From contig JARJFC010000002.1 of assembly GCA_029310945.1 (NCBI GenBank), positions 146,712-210,711 of the forward strand: a stretch of 64,000 bases of DNA. Direction: 5' to 3'. The position numbers and the translations under genes were made by a program. Under the pieces are notes generated by a model. It had not been told where the DNA came from. It saw nothing but the letters and a program-made list of their open reading frames with translations, and ran no database searches. This stretch comes from Leptospira sp. 96542 (GTDB taxonomy: Bacteria; Spirochaetota; Leptospiria; Leptospirales; Leptospiraceae). Of the stretch, positions 8,891-17,693 are shown in pieces; position 1 is the first letter of the stretch, and every line of letters begins with the position of its first letter.

Positions 8891-10129
8891 ATGAAGATTA
8901 TTTACATATCCGTTTTGGCACTCTCCAGTTTTCTTTTGGGTTGTAACCTCTTGCCCTTTGGGCAAAAAAAAGAAAACAATGATATGCTTCTGGCTGCCCT
9001 TGGCATTTTGGCCTTGAATGCGAGCGATTGGGTTTGGGATTTACCACCAGGTTTCCCTACGCCAGTTGTTCCCGCAGAAAACCCCATGAGCCGTGCCAAG
9101 GTGGAACTGGGTAGGCATTTGTTTTATGAAAAACGCCTTTCTGGCAATGTGACCATGTCCTGTGGGAGTTGCCATTTCCAATCGCTTGCCTTTGCGGACG
9201 GCAAAGAATTTCCGAGTGGAATTACGGGAGATTTCCACCCAAGGAACGCCCAACACTTAGGAAATGTTGCCTATCTGCCAAGGCTCACCTGGAACAATCC
9301 CAATATGACAAGCCTCGAAGTGCAGGCTCGTGTTCCTATGTTTGGTGATAATCCTGTAGAACTCGGACTCGGCCAAGTATCGGAGGCAGTGTACTTTGGA
9401 AGGCTAAAGTCAGATCCTTTGTATGTTTCTCTCTTTACCAATGCCTATGGGAATGGAGATGCAGCGGTCAATGAACAAAACATCCGTTTTGCGATTGCTA
9501 GTTTCCAAAGATCGATGATCACAGGTTGGTCTAATTTTGATAAGATCCAAAACCGAAGGGCAGTGAACCTCTCGTCGGAACAAATTGCCTCTATCAACCG
9601 AGGAAATGATTTTTTTAATGGAGAGAATGCTGAGTGTTTCCATTGCCATGGTGGGTTTAATTTTACAGACACCAATTTGCACACTGGCCAAGTGACTTCC
9701 GAGTTTGCCTACCACAATAATGGAACACATACAGAAGCATATTACAATAGTCTAAATAACGTTCACAAAGAGGGATTAAAGGAACTCACTGGTTTACAAT
9801 CCGACCAAGGTAAATTTAAGGCACCCTCACTCCGCAATGTGGGGCTTACCTTCCCCTATATGCACGATGGAAGCATTCAGTGTGATAATGCGGAAAACCC
9901 TGCCAATACCCCAGGCAAAACCAACGCGGACTGTGCAAGGCATGCATTGGGCAAGGTATTGGACCAGTACAGCACGGGTGGAGCAGCACATCCCAATAAG
10001 GACGCAACTCTCATTCGTGCCTTTCCTCAAGGAATGAGTCCGACTGAAAGAGCAGATATGATCAATTTTTTAATGGCACTGACGGACGAGGAATTTGTGA
10101 ACAGTCCTAAGTTTGCAAATCCATTTTAG
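8891..10129 (+). CDS. mbnH: MbnH-family di-haem enzyme
   Basis: A periplasmic lipoprotein (lipobox LLGC, Cys18) of the di-haem cytochrome c peroxidase superfamily, MbnH branch. Haem sites are CGSCH (91-95) and CFHCH (249-253). Flanking signatures include the N-terminal LPPGFPTP..NPMS and RVPMFGDNPVELGL. MbnH enzymes form a high-valent di-iron state that oxidises a tryptophan of MbnP to kynurenine, and the adjacent mbnP supports that role. Length (412) is usual for the family. The post-lipobox linker KENNDMLLAALGIL closely matches that of MbnP and, more loosely, of the lipoprotein at 3767. Ribosome site AGGA. The stop overlaps a possible GTG start of the next gene (TAGTG). Confidence 0.88.
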   Translation: MKIIYISVLALSSFLLGCNLLPFGQKKENNDMLLAALGILALNASDWVWDLPPGFPTPVVPAENPMSRAKVELGRHLFYEKRLSGNVTMSCGSCHFQSLAFADGKEFPSGITGDFHPRNAQHLGNVAYLPRLTWNNPNMTSLEVQARVPMFGDNPVELGLGQVSEAVYFGRLKSDPLYVSLFTNAYGNGDAAVNEQNIRFAIASFQRSMITGWSNFDKIQNRRAVNLSSEQIASINRGNDFFNGENAECFHCHGGFNFTDTNLHTGQVTSEFAYHNNGTHTEAYYNSLNNVHKEGLKELTGLQSDQGKFKAPSLRNVGLTFPYMHDGSIQCDNAENPANTPGKTNADCARHALGKVLDQYSTGGAAHPNKDATLIRAFPQGMSPTERADMINFLMALTDEEFVNSPKFANPF

Positions 10130-10137
10130 TGCTACCG

Positions 10138-11118
10138 ATGAAGTTAAAAAATTTGGTTCTACGGTCTGGTCTGGTTCTTTTGGGAACCAGTTTCCAGATC
10201 TTTTGTACATTTGGTTCGGTTGGAAACAAAAACGAAGAAGACCTAATCATTTTACAAAACCTCTTGCAACTCATCCGAAACACCCGTTCGAGCCTTTCCA
10301 CAAAGCTCGTGTTATTTGGAGACCAGGTGGACTCCAACCCCGAACGGTTTACGGTTACCTCAGGCGGCACCACCACATACTCTGTGCAAGTCGAATCCGA
10401 TAGTTATGTGCATTGGGAAAACGGTTTGTACCGGTTCAACCCAAACCAAGTTGTGTCTGGAGTTTTTAATGTGGAAGGTTCAAATGGTGCCTCCAATATA
10501 GAAAGTCCTTTGGGCTTCAGTTCAAATATGAATTCAAGTCAAAATTTGACTGATCCCAGTTTTACCCACACCCCATTTACGGTTCCATTGGATTTACCCA
10601 CAACTGATCCGTATGCGGCCAGTTATTCGTTCTTAAACCCAGGTTCGGAAATTATAGTCAAACCTTCGAACATCGTAAACGATTTTGGTTTTGCCCATTT
10701 GTCGACTAGCACAAAAAATGCGAGTGATGCCCCGCTGGGAGTGGTCTCCCTTGTAACCCTCTCTTGGGAAGAAATTTATATCCACCTAACGGTTGATACC
10801 GTGACACCAAGCGCAGCAAAAGACATAAAAATCTTACTTAGGCAAGGTATCCAAACGATACGCCCCAAATGCAAAATTGAAAACAAATTGGGTCGAACGA
10901 CTCCCGTTGAGATTGGTTTTCGATACCGAAACCTGTTTTTGGACAGAACCGATTTGGGGACCAATAATGATTTATTAAACAAAATTTATGCTGGTACTTC
11001 GCCCATCAATGTCTCCTTTGTGAGTTTGAATCCGCTTTACGAAGGTATCCTCAAAAATATTGCTTCTGAAGATTCTACATTCTATTTGCCGGGTTGTTTT
11101 CCAGGAGTGGAAAAATGA
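10138..11118 (+). CDS. Exported protein of unknown function in the MbnP/MbnH operon
   Basis: No family recognised. The 326-residue product begins with a signal peptide (KLKNLVLRSGLVLLGTSFQIFC) and is Ser/Thr/Asn-rich and beta-like, with no haem motif. Start choice is uncertain: ATG at 10138, or GTG at 10129 overlapping the mbnH stop. It overlaps the next gene by four bases (ATGA), so it is clearly an operon member. A substrate-binding or scaffold role beside MbnH is a guess from position only. Confidence 0.65.
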   Translation: MKLKNLVLRSGLVLLGTSFQIFCTFGSVGNKNEEDLIILQNLLQLIRNTRSSLSTKLVLFGDQVDSNPERFTVTSGGTTTYSVQVESDSYVHWENGLYRFNPNQVVSGVFNVEGSNGASNIESPLGFSSNMNSSQNLTDPSFTHTPFTVPLDLPTTDPYAASYSFLNPGSEIIVKPSNIVNDFGFAHLSTSTKNASDAPLGVVSLVTLSWEEIYIHLTVDTVTPSAAKDIKILLRQGIQTIRPKCKIENKLGRTTPVEIGFRYRNLFLDRTDLGTNNDLLNKIYAGTSPINVSFVSLNPLYEGILKNIASEDSTFYLPGCFPGVEK

Positions 11119-12044
11119 AATTTTTCTTTCGGATTTTACCTCTATTTCTTTCTTTTTTTGTTTTTTTCGGATTTGGATTTCCAATTTATTCGCATCACAC
11201 AGGTTCGTCGGATAGTCCCAATGCCACAGCCAGGTTTGTAGATCCATTTACGGGCAAAAGAGAAAAACCTGCCAACTATTTGGTGTTAACCCAAGACTAT
11301 TACCAATCCACAAAAGAAAACAGTCATTTGTATACAACCACCGCCTTCGCGGAAATGAATTTTTACGAAGGTAAGTTTGCTCTCAATGCCTCTGTACCTT
11401 GGAATTACTACCAACAACGGGGAAGAGAAGATGCAGCAAGGATTGGAAAGACCTACCTCGGTTTTAAATACCAACCGTTTTTTGATTTGGACAAACCATA
11501 CTTTTTTGTGTTCGAAGGGTCCGTTGGGTTTCCGAGTGGACCCGACACGGATCGGTTCACAGGTGGAAATTATTATGTGGGCTCTGGTTTTTTGAAACTC
11601 GGGTATATGTATGAAAAATTTTCGTTTGTGACAAAGATTGGTGGGCTCCAACCGCTCTCAAGACCACAACCAAATAACCTACAAGACAACGATGGAATTC
11701 CCTATTGGGTGCGGTTGCCCGCACAAACTCCTGCCGAACCAGAATACCAGTATAAAAAAACAGGGATCGTTTCTGCCTACCTTACCTATTATTGGAAACC
11801 AGAGTATTCAGTGTTTACGGGAATATTATACAGAAACCCATACAATGGTGTTGACTACTCACCTAACAAAGACAATCTGAATCCTGGTTTTTTCACTGAG
11901 GGGAGTGTCGGTGCACTTTGGAACTTATCCGAAAAATACAATCTGAGTCTGAGTTATCGGTATCCATTACAGCGTGACAGAGACTACCGATTGTATCATT
12001 CTGCCTGGACGTTTGCCTTTTCCATGGAGTGGGGAAGCGATTGA
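11115..12044 (+). CDS. Probable outer-membrane beta-barrel, last gene of the MbnP/MbnH operon
   Basis: The signal peptide ends near FPIYSHH. The mature protein has alternating aromatic beta strands, such as FALNASVPWNYYQQRG, YYVGSGFLKLGYMYEKFSFVTKIG and YNLSLSYRYPLQRDRDYRLYHSAWTFAFSMEW, and a near-terminal aromatic residue. That is the pattern of an outer-membrane barrel, possibly of the transporter/MetA-like group. A strong ribosome site (AGGAG, 7 bases) and the ATGA overlap fix the start. It may carry metal or another ligand across the outer membrane for the MbnP/MbnH pair; that role is inferred. Confidence 0.68.
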   Translation: MKFFFRILPLFLSFFVFFGFGFPIYSHHTGSSDSPNATARFVDPFTGKREKPANYLVLTQDYYQSTKENSHLYTTTAFAEMNFYEGKFALNASVPWNYYQQRGREDAARIGKTYLGFKYQPFFDLDKPYFFVFEGSVGFPSGPDTDRFTGGNYYVGSGFLKLGYMYEKFSFVTKIGGLQPLSRPQPNNLQDNDGIPYWVRLPAQTPAEPEYQYKKTGIVSAYLTYYWKPEYSVFTGILYRNPYNGVDYSPNKDNLNPGFFTEGSVGALWNLSEKYNLSLSYRYPLQRDRDYRLYHSAWTFAFSMEWGSD

Positions 12045-12108
12045 CAGAGATCGGCTTTCTAAAATCCTTAAACGAAATTCGCTAAATTTCATTCGAAAAA
12101 GGTAATTT

Positions 12109-13356
12109 ATGAGCAACGTTGAAATCGTTCCCGTGGGTGAGCTACCTCCTCTGGGAGTAGTTCCCAAAAAAATGCATGCGCAGGTCATTAGACCCGAACG
12201 ATACGGAGAACCAAAAACCTCCTTCCAAGCAGAAGTGATTGATGTTCCAGAAATCGCTCCCAATGAAGTACTCGTAGCAGTGATGGCGGCTGGGGTAAAT
12301 TATAATAACGTATGGGCGGCCCTTGGTTACCCAGTGGATGTGATAGCCGCACGAAACAAAAAAGGTGAACCTGAAAAATTCCATATTGGTGGGTCCGATG
12401 CATCGGGTATTGTTTATAAAGTTGGTTCCGAAGTTAAAAACGTAAAAATTGGTGATGAAGTTGTTGTCCACTGTGCCATGTGGGATCCAAAAGATCCGTG
12501 GGTGGTATCTGGCAAAGATCCAATGTATGCACCATCCCAAATCATTTGGGGTTATGAATCCAACTGGGGTTCTTTTGCACAGTTCTGCAAGGTGCAAGAC
12601 CACCAATGCCTCCCTCGTCCACAACACCTAAGTTGGGAAGAGTCGGCCGCTTATATGTTGGTTGCTGCGACCGCTTATCGCATGTTACACCATTGGAAAC
12701 CAAATGATGTAAAACCAGGTGATGTGGCTTTGATTTGGGGTGGAGCAGGTGGACTTGGTGCCATGGCCATCCAAATTGTAAAGGCTGCTGGTGGGGTTCC
12801 CATTGCCGTTGTTTCTTCCGACGATAAAATCGATTTTTGTAAAAATCTTGGTGCGGCTGGTGTTATCAACCGTAACAAGTTCAAACATTGGGGTGCCATA
12901 ACTTCCGACATCAACAATATGGAAACATTTGGTGAGTGGACAAAACAAGCCCGCGAGTTTGGAAAGGCGATTTGGGACATTGCTGGAAAAGGCAAAAATC
13001 CTCAGATTGTTTTTGAACACCCAGGTGAAACCACTCTCCCTACATCGGTATTCGTTTGTGAAACAGGTGGTATGGTTGTGATATGTGCGGGAACTACAGG
13101 TTTCAATGCAACAGCTGACCTTCGTTATCTGTGGATGAGACAAAAACGCTTGCAAGGTTCTCACTTCGCAAACGACGACAACTGCCGTGACCTAAACCAA
13201 CTTGTGATCGATAAAAAAGTAGATCCAGTTCTTGCACGCACATTTGAGTTTGCGGAAACTGGTGAGTGCCACCAATTGATGAGAGAAAACAAACACCCGG
13301 CTGGGAATATGTCCATCCTCGTTGGAGCCAAAACATTGGGTTTGGGTAAAAAATAA
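12109..13356 (+). CDS. ccr: Crotonyl-CoA carboxylase/reductase
   Basis: Medium-chain reductase that uses NADPH to carboxylate crotonyl-CoA to ethylmalonyl-CoA. The sequence has the Ccr N terminus, the NADPH loop GGAGGLG (211-217) and the residues of the carboxylating pocket: Asn67 (GVNYNNVWA), Glu150 ([10 protein letters not shown]) and His352 (LQGSHFAND). As I recall the Kitasatospora enzyme, these correspond to N81, E171 and H365, with Tyr149 replacing Phe170. Length 415 is slightly short of the usual 430-450. Ribosome site AAAGG. Ethylmalonyl-CoA may feed glyoxylate replacement or branched precursors; other pathway genes are not in the window. Confidence 0.9.
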   Translation: MSNVEIVPVGELPPLGVVPKKMHAQVIRPERYGEPKTSFQAEVIDVPEIAPNEVLVAVMAAGVNYNNVWAALGYPVDVIAARNKKGEPEKFHIGGSDASGIVYKVGSEVKNVKIGDEVVVHCAMWDPKDPWVVSGKDPMYAPSQIIWGYESNWGSFAQFCKVQDHQCLPRPQHLSWEESAAYMLVAATAYRMLHHWKPNDVKPGDVALIWGGAGGLGAMAIQIVKAAGGVPIAVVSSDDKIDFCKNLGAAGVINRNKFKHWGAITSDINNMETFGEWTKQAREFGKAIWDIAGKGKNPQIVFEHPGETTLPTSVFVCETGGMVVICAGTTGFNATADLRYLWMRQKRLQGSHFANDDNCRDLNQLVIDKKVDPVLARTFEFAETGECHQLMRENKHPAGNMSILVGAKTLGLGKK

Positions 13357-13372
13357 CTAAAAGTTTGAATTT

Positions 13373-13425
13373 AAGCCAGGTTTGGTGGTGGCATTTTTAT
13401 ACAATGCCGTCACTTTATCTGGCTT
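13373..13425 (+). terminator. Two-tier hairpin downstream of ccr
   Basis: An outer 7-bp stem (AAGCCAG 13373-13379, CTGGCTT 13419-13425) encloses an inner 10-bp stem (13385-13394 with 13404-13413, two wobble pairs). It lies 17 bases after the ccr stop and is followed by a broken T-rich stretch. It may terminate or protect the ccr transcript. Confidence 0.5.
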
Positions 13426-13509
13426 GATTTGGGTTTTCTACCTTTATTCAAAGTATTCCGCATTTTGATTTATCGTGTACCCATTAGCGCTTGGTTTGTG
13501 AATTTCATT

Positions 13510-13540
13510 CCTTAAATTCCAAATTTTGATACATTTAAGG
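13510..13540 (+). promoter_or_regulatory. Inverted repeat before the VOC gene
   Basis: CCTTAAAT (13510-13517) and ATTTAAGG (13533-13540) are perfect complements 15 bases apart, 30 bases before the VOC start. They could be an operator or a leader hairpin. The AT-rich arms keep confidence low. Confidence 0.3.
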
Positions 13541-13569
13541 TATTACGTTCGTATTTTTGGAGGTTTTTT

Positions 13570-14001
13570 ATGCATCCCCGTATCAATCTAATCACATTGG
13601 GAGTGAAGGATCTGAAAAAAAGTACCGAGTTTTACGAAACGGGACTGGGCTGGAAACGATCGGAAGAAAGTAACGATTCTGTCAGTTTTTTTCAGTTAGG
13701 TGGTATAATCCTTTCCCTTTTTGGAGAAGAAGACCTCGCATCCGATATGAATCTTCCCTTTTCGCCCAAACCAAATTATACTGGCATCACTCTTGCACAA
13801 AATGTTCCAACGGAAGCCGAGGTAGACTCCATCATCGAAAAAATGCGTGGTCTTGGTGCGAAGATCATTAAGGAACCACAAAAAGTATTTTGGGGAGGTT
13901 ACAGTGCTTACTTCCAAGACCTCGATGGTCATTGTTTTGAAATTGCACACAACCCATTCTTTCCATTGAACGAAAGAGGAGAAATCCAACTTTCCAAATA
14001 A
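13570..14001 (+). CDS. VOC (glyoxalase/bleomycin-resistance fold) protein
   Basis: A 143-residue single-domain member of the vicinal-oxygen-chelate superfamily. It shows the two beta-alpha-beta modules (INLITLGVKDLKKSTEFYETGLGW and YSAYFQDLDGHCFEIAHNP), and the conserved C-terminal Glu (DGHCFEIAHN) is present. The substrate cannot be named. The ribosome site is strong (TTTTGGAGG). It ends 20 bases before the MDR oxidoreductase, probably in one operon. Glyoxalase I and extradiol dioxygenase are less likely because the full metal-ligand set is not evident. Confidence 0.8.
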   Translation: MHPRINLITLGVKDLKKSTEFYETGLGWKRSEESNDSVSFFQLGGIILSLFGEEDLASDMNLPFSPKPNYTGITLAQNVPTEAEVDSIIEKMRGLGAKIIKEPQKVFWGGYSAYFQDLDGHCFEIAHNPFFPLNERGEIQLSK

Positions 14002-14021
14002 AGATTGGATTTAAAACCTGC

Positions 14022-15032
14022 GTGAAACAAATTCAACTTTCAAAATTTGGATTGGACAACTTAGTATTGTTAGATGTTCCAAAACCAGAATCCTTGGGCA
14101 AAGGGGAAGTGTTGGTGCGTTTGTATGCCGCATCACTCAATTACCGCGACTCACTTGTCGTGGAAGGCAAATACAATCCAAAATTTCCATTGCCGCTTGT
14201 ACCTTGCAGTGACGGCGCTGGTGAAGTTGTGGGTGTCGGTGAAGCTGTATCCGAATTTGAAATCGGTGATAAAGTTCTATTGCAGTTTGCTCCTCTCTGG
14301 ATTGGCAAGGAAGCTACGCATCGAGAGCTTAGGCATACGATTGGGGGGCCACTACCCGGAACTTTGCGCGAGTATGCTGTGGTTTCCGAATTTGGTCTCG
14401 TCAAAATGCCAACACACTTAAGTTATGAAGAAGGTGCTACACTCCCTTGCGCTGCTTTGACTGCCTGGAGCGGGTTGTATAGTTTTAACCAAGTGAAGGC
14501 TGGTGAAACTGTCGTCGTACAGGGAACAGGTGGAGTTTCCATATTTGCCCTCCAACTCGCAAAATTGGCCGGTGCTACGGTCATTGTCACTTCTTCGAGT
14601 GATGAAAAACTAAAAAAAGCAAAATCGTTAGGTGCAGATTACTCAATCAATTACAAAGAAACACCTGAATGGGGAAAAGAAGTTCGTTCCATAACAAACA
14701 AAATTGGTGCAGATCATATCATCGAAGTAGGGGGAGCTGGCACACTTGAACAATCCATTGCCGCCTGCAAACCGTTTGGTGTCATCCACCTCATTGGAAT
14801 TTTAGCCGGTAGGTCGGGTGAACTCAACCTTTTGCCTGCGGTTATGAACAATATCAAAATCCAAGGTCTTGTTGTGGGTGGGCGTAATGCCTTTTTCGAT
14901 ATGAACAAAGCCATTGAATCGAGCAAATTAAAACCTGTTGTTGATAAAGTTTTCCCAATCGAAAACACAAAGGGAGCCATTGAGTATTTGCGTTCGGGTT
15001 CACATTTTGGAAAGATTGTGATTACGATTTAA
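14022..15032 (+). CDS. Zinc-type alcohol dehydrogenase family oxidoreductase (MDR)
   Basis: A medium-chain dehydrogenase/reductase of 336 residues. It has the GroES-like N-terminal half (SLNYRDSLVVEGKY, PCSDGAGEVVGVG) and a Rossmann domain with GTGGVSIFALQLAKLAG. The catalytic zinc ligands of true alcohol dehydrogenases are not all present (SLNYRD replaces the usual Cys), so it is probably a quinone-reductase-like NAD(P)H enzyme. Start is GTG at 14022, since translation runs straight into the family's first strand (KQIQLSKFG). It follows the VOC gene closely. Substrate unknown. Confidence 0.82.
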   Translation: MKQIQLSKFGLDNLVLLDVPKPESLGKGEVLVRLYAASLNYRDSLVVEGKYNPKFPLPLVPCSDGAGEVVGVGEAVSEFEIGDKVLLQFAPLWIGKEATHRELRHTIGGPLPGTLREYAVVSEFGLVKMPTHLSYEEGATLPCAALTAWSGLYSFNQVKAGETVVVQGTGGVSIFALQLAKLAGATVIVTSSSDEKLKKAKSLGADYSINYKETPEWGKEVRSITNKIGADHIIEVGGAGTLEQSIAACKPFGVIHLIGILAGRSGELNLLPAVMNNIKIQGLVVGGRNAFFDMNKAIESSKLKPVVDKVFPIENTKGAIEYLRSGSHFGKIVITI

Positions 15033-15051
15033 ACGAAAATTGAGTTTGTTT

Positions 15052-15444
15052 TTAATTTTTTAATATAGAATCCATCTCAATGTCAAGAGCTGTCACCGAA
15101 AGATGAATTTCTATGAGTGCAAATACGAGAGAAACAATCATCGTAAACAAAGCACTTCCAAAAAAAATCCAAGCTACCAAACCATTGAAACTAATGGCAA
15201 CCATGGACACAGTACATAAAATCAAACTGAGAATGCCTGAGCTCTGCGAGTATAGCACAAGGGATATCCGAAACCGTAAGTTCTTGATTTGTTTCTCTAA
15301 GGTATTTGATGTTTCTCTTTCATACTCAGAGAGGAGTTGCCGAAGGAGGTTTGCCAATCCAAAAAAACGATTTGTAAAGGCTAACATTAACAGTGATATG
15401 GCGGGAAAAAGAAGACCCGGGATACTGAAGGTGAGTTTTTCCAA
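15052..15444 (-). CDS. DUF2721 membrane protein
   Basis: A 130-residue membrane protein of the DUF2721 type: an N-terminal hydrophobic stretch with LLFPAISLLMLAFTNRF, a charged middle helix (LLSEYERETSNTLEKQIKNL) and two further hydrophobic helices (~60-115). The function of the family is not known. The start shown is a TTG at 15444. No ATG precedes it in frame, and the first internal ATG would cut into the first helix. It is convergent with the MDR oxidoreductase, 19 bases apart. Confidence 0.72.
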   Translation of the reverse strand: MEKLTFSIPGLLFPAISLLMLAFTNRFFGLANLLRQLLSEYERETSNTLEKQIKNLRFRISLVLYSQSSGILSLILCTVSMVAISFNGLVAWIFFGSALFTMIVSLVFALIEIHLSVTALDIEMDSILKN

Positions 15445-15462
15445 AATTTTTATGAACAGGTA

Positions 15463-15567
15463 TTATGTTATAAATTTTTTATATCGAAACTCAAGCAATG
15501 CATCCAGTAATGCAGAGAGGTGCTGGACATGGGCAACAAAATAAATTTGAGTTTTTGTTGCGGCCAC
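15463..15567 (-). CDS. Possible 34-residue small protein
   Basis: A short frame from GTG at 15567 to TAA at 15463, read on the minus strand, codes for a peptide with an amphipathic-looking helix (HVQHLSALLDALLEFRYKK). It continues, without a further stop, the frame of the DUF1858 gene beyond its TAA at 15622, and it ends 18 bases before the DUF2721 gene. A weak GGA lies upstream of the GTG. It may be chance, a small protein, or a decayed fragment. Confidence 0.22.
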   Translation of the reverse strand: MAATKTQIYFVAHVQHLSALLDALLEFRYKKFIT

Positions 15568-15621
15568 CTTGAGTCCAAAAGCGCCGAAACGTCCGACGCT
15601 ATTTTGTGCTAAATATGGATT

Positions 15622-15841
<220 letters not shown>

Positions 15842-15843
<2 letters not shown>

Positions 15844-16309
15844 GGCAAGACCCCAAAAGGAAATTACTATACAAATATTGGACGATGCTCTATTCGTCAA
15901 TGGAATGTTTACGAATGAAAATGGGAAATTTTATGTCAGGATCGAAGGACGGTTCGAGTCGGCACATTTCCTTTACGATTATTTCCCAGATGGCTCTGAC
16001 GAGCCCATCCACGGCCATTCCTGGAAGGTAGAGGTGTTTTTGGAAGGAAAAACGAACATCCACCCAGATGGGATTTCCTATGACTTTTTGACAGCCCGGA
16101 CCAAATTATTGGAACTTGTCCATTCCATCGACCATATCCTCATCAACGACCATCCAGATTTTAAGGGAGTCAATCCCACATCTGAAAATGTGGCACGGTG
16201 GTTTTTTGCAGGGTTAAAAGGGGATGTAAAAGAATCCGAGGGTAAAATCCGCCGCATCGTCATCCATGAAGGCCCAGAAAATTTAGCATTCTTTGAACCT
16301 ATGGATTGA
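15842..16309 (+). CDS. 6-pyruvoyltetrahydropterin synthase homologue, PTPS-III type
   Basis: Member of the PTPS/QueD fold. Zinc ligands are His42 (FESAHF), His57 and His59 (IHGHSW); NPTSENVARWFF and the late Glu of IVIHEGPENLAFF are also conserved. The catalytic Cys that QueD carries before HGH (CxxxHGH) is absent. Instead the sequence reads Glu54-Pro-Ile-His-Gly-His, the ExxHGH form I know as PTPS-III. That form makes 6-hydroxymethyl-dihydropterin from dihydroneopterin triphosphate and can replace FolB in folate synthesis. About 30 N-terminal residues precede the usual fold. QueD activity for queuosine is therefore less likely. The fold is certain and the subtype rests on one motif. Confidence 0.85.
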
Positions 16310-16379
16310 TGTAGAGTTATGTGGATCCAATCCCCAAACAGAAGTTAGGAGATTGGGTCAGAACATTTTTTGCTTCGTT

Positions 16380-17354
16380 TTAGTTGGATCCGAAACTTTT
16401 TGAAAATTCGACTGTGAAGTTTACCGAATACACATCAAATTTGGGACGTACCTCGCCACCCAAACCAGAATACAAAAGAGAGGCTTCTTGGCTGAGTGAT
16501 CCAAAATAGAAATTTTTATATTGGATTTGCATTCTGTCGCGTGTGGCTCCCCATCTTGTAGCAAACCATGAAGAATAGCGAAATACAAAATCAAATCGAT
16601 CCTGAGTTCCCTTATAGACAAAATCCCCATGGGTTGTGAATGGAATTACATAACCTACACCAGCATCGGCAAAAAGAAGGGATGAGTTTCTATAATTTTG
16701 ACCATGCAGGTAATAATAATGTTGGCTTAGGTGAATTTCAAACCAACGCAATGGTTTAAATTCTAAATGGATACCTGGAACAATCCCCCGTGCATGCATT
16801 TTACTGCTTGAATCTGTGAGTATGAGAGAAGAGGAAGCCCCTGGCCTGAAGAGATTGAAATTCAGATCGATGAACCCTACTTCATGATTTTGTTTGATAA
16901 TAACATCACGCAATGAAACTCCAAGATTTAGGAATTTATGAACGGGATGGAAATAACCTAACCCTAGTCGTTTTTGATTTTCAACGAAAGGAATGGATGT
17001 TTTATCATCGCCAGATTTCACTGTAAAGAGATCCCTTTTGTCATAAAAAAAACGAAAACGATCCTTAAAGCGATATTCCACTTCGAATGTGTCACTGGCA
17101 AAATTGAAATTTTGGTAAGGAGTGACATAGATCCCATTTTGAGCGTATATGAGCGAGTGGAATTTGTCGGTATTCGTTTCTGGAACACTCCCAACACCAC
17201 TCAAACCACTGATGTATCTAAAATAGATACGGTGGTTGTCTGGTTCTGTCACTTCAGGTTTTTCGTGCGTGGTGTCGTAATCCTTTGCCAAGAGGTTTAA
17301 TTGAATTGCACCTAATATAAGTATTGTTATGAGTATATGTTTTAAAAAATCCAT
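16380..17354 (-). CDS. Probable outer-membrane beta-barrel protein in the TRL operon
   Basis: The signal peptide (MDFLKHILITILILGAIQLNLLA) is followed by many alternating aromatic strands, such as RIYFRYISGL, FEVEYRFKDRFRFFYDKR, KRLGLGYFHPVHKFLNLGVSLRDVI and YSVNFTVEFSKSFGSN. This is typical of an outer-membrane barrel; no named family is recognised. I use ATG at 17354, which overlaps the TGA of the preceding lipoprotein (TGATG) and sits five bases after GGGGAGAG. An upstream start at 17378 would lie inside that gene. It is the last gene of the TRL lipoprotein operon. Confidence 0.7.
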   Translation of the reverse strand: MDFLKHILITILILGAIQLNLLAKDYDTTHEKPEVTEPDNHRIYFRYISGLSGVGSVPETNTDKFHSLIYAQNGIYVTPYQNFNFASDTFEVEYRFKDRFRFFYDKRDLFTVKSGDDKTSIPFVENQKRLGLGYFHPVHKFLNLGVSLRDVIIKQNHEVGFIDLNFNLFRPGASSSLILTDSSSKMHARGIVPGIHLEFKPLRWFEIHLSQHYYYLHGQNYRNSSLLFADAGVGYVIPFTTHGDFVYKGTQDRFDFVFRYSSWFATRWGATRDRMQIQYKNFYFGSLSQEASLLYSGLGGEVRPKFDVYSVNFTVEFSKSFGSN

Positions 17355-17692
17355 CACTCTCCCCAAACAACAATACACTCTCTATAAAACAAAAACCCTA
17401 AAATGCTTAAGGAATTTCGATCAATGAGGGAAATTTTTGTGATTTCACCATTTTTCATGGCATCTTCTATGGAATTACCATTGCCGTAATAAAAAATGTT
17501 TGTAAGGAAGCCTGACATGGAACATGATTTTCCGCTTTTTTGGATTTTTGCGGAAGTCAAAACCAAACCTTTGGTATCTCCCATCACATGTTGGGTTGTG
17601 TTTAGGAAAACGGCAGAGGGGAAAGGGCTGGAAACACAATTATTGATTAAAAAAATCGAAAATACTGAAATAATTAAATAAAACTTCTTCAT
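17354..17692 (-). CDS. TRL-like lipoprotein, third copy
   Basis: Small lipoprotein (lipobox LINNC, Cys19) of the TRL-like family. It shares with its two upstream neighbours a Gly-Lys/Arg-x-Cys block (GKSCSMSGFL), a Gly-Asn turn, a GEITKISLIDRNS segment and an end of the type FYRECIVVWGE. ATG at 17692 lies one base after the stop of the preceding copy. The function of TRL proteins is unknown. Two mature cysteines besides the lipid anchor may form a disulfide. Confidence 0.78.
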   Translation of the reverse strand: MKKFYLIISVFSIFLINNCVSSPFPSAVFLNTTQHVMGDTKGLVLTSAKIQKSGKSCSMSGFLTNIFYYGNGNSIEDAMKNGEITKISLIDRNSLSILGFLFYRECIVVWGE

Positions 17693-17693
17693 A

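Noticed and set aside
12142..12627. 161-codon minus-strand frame inside ccr
   Set aside because: It is the complement of a well-conserved enzyme; its composition is explained by that.
16324..16357. Possible terminator CCAATC...GATTGG after the pterin enzyme
   Set aside because: The stem is short with an 18-base loop, and the T run is about ten bases away.
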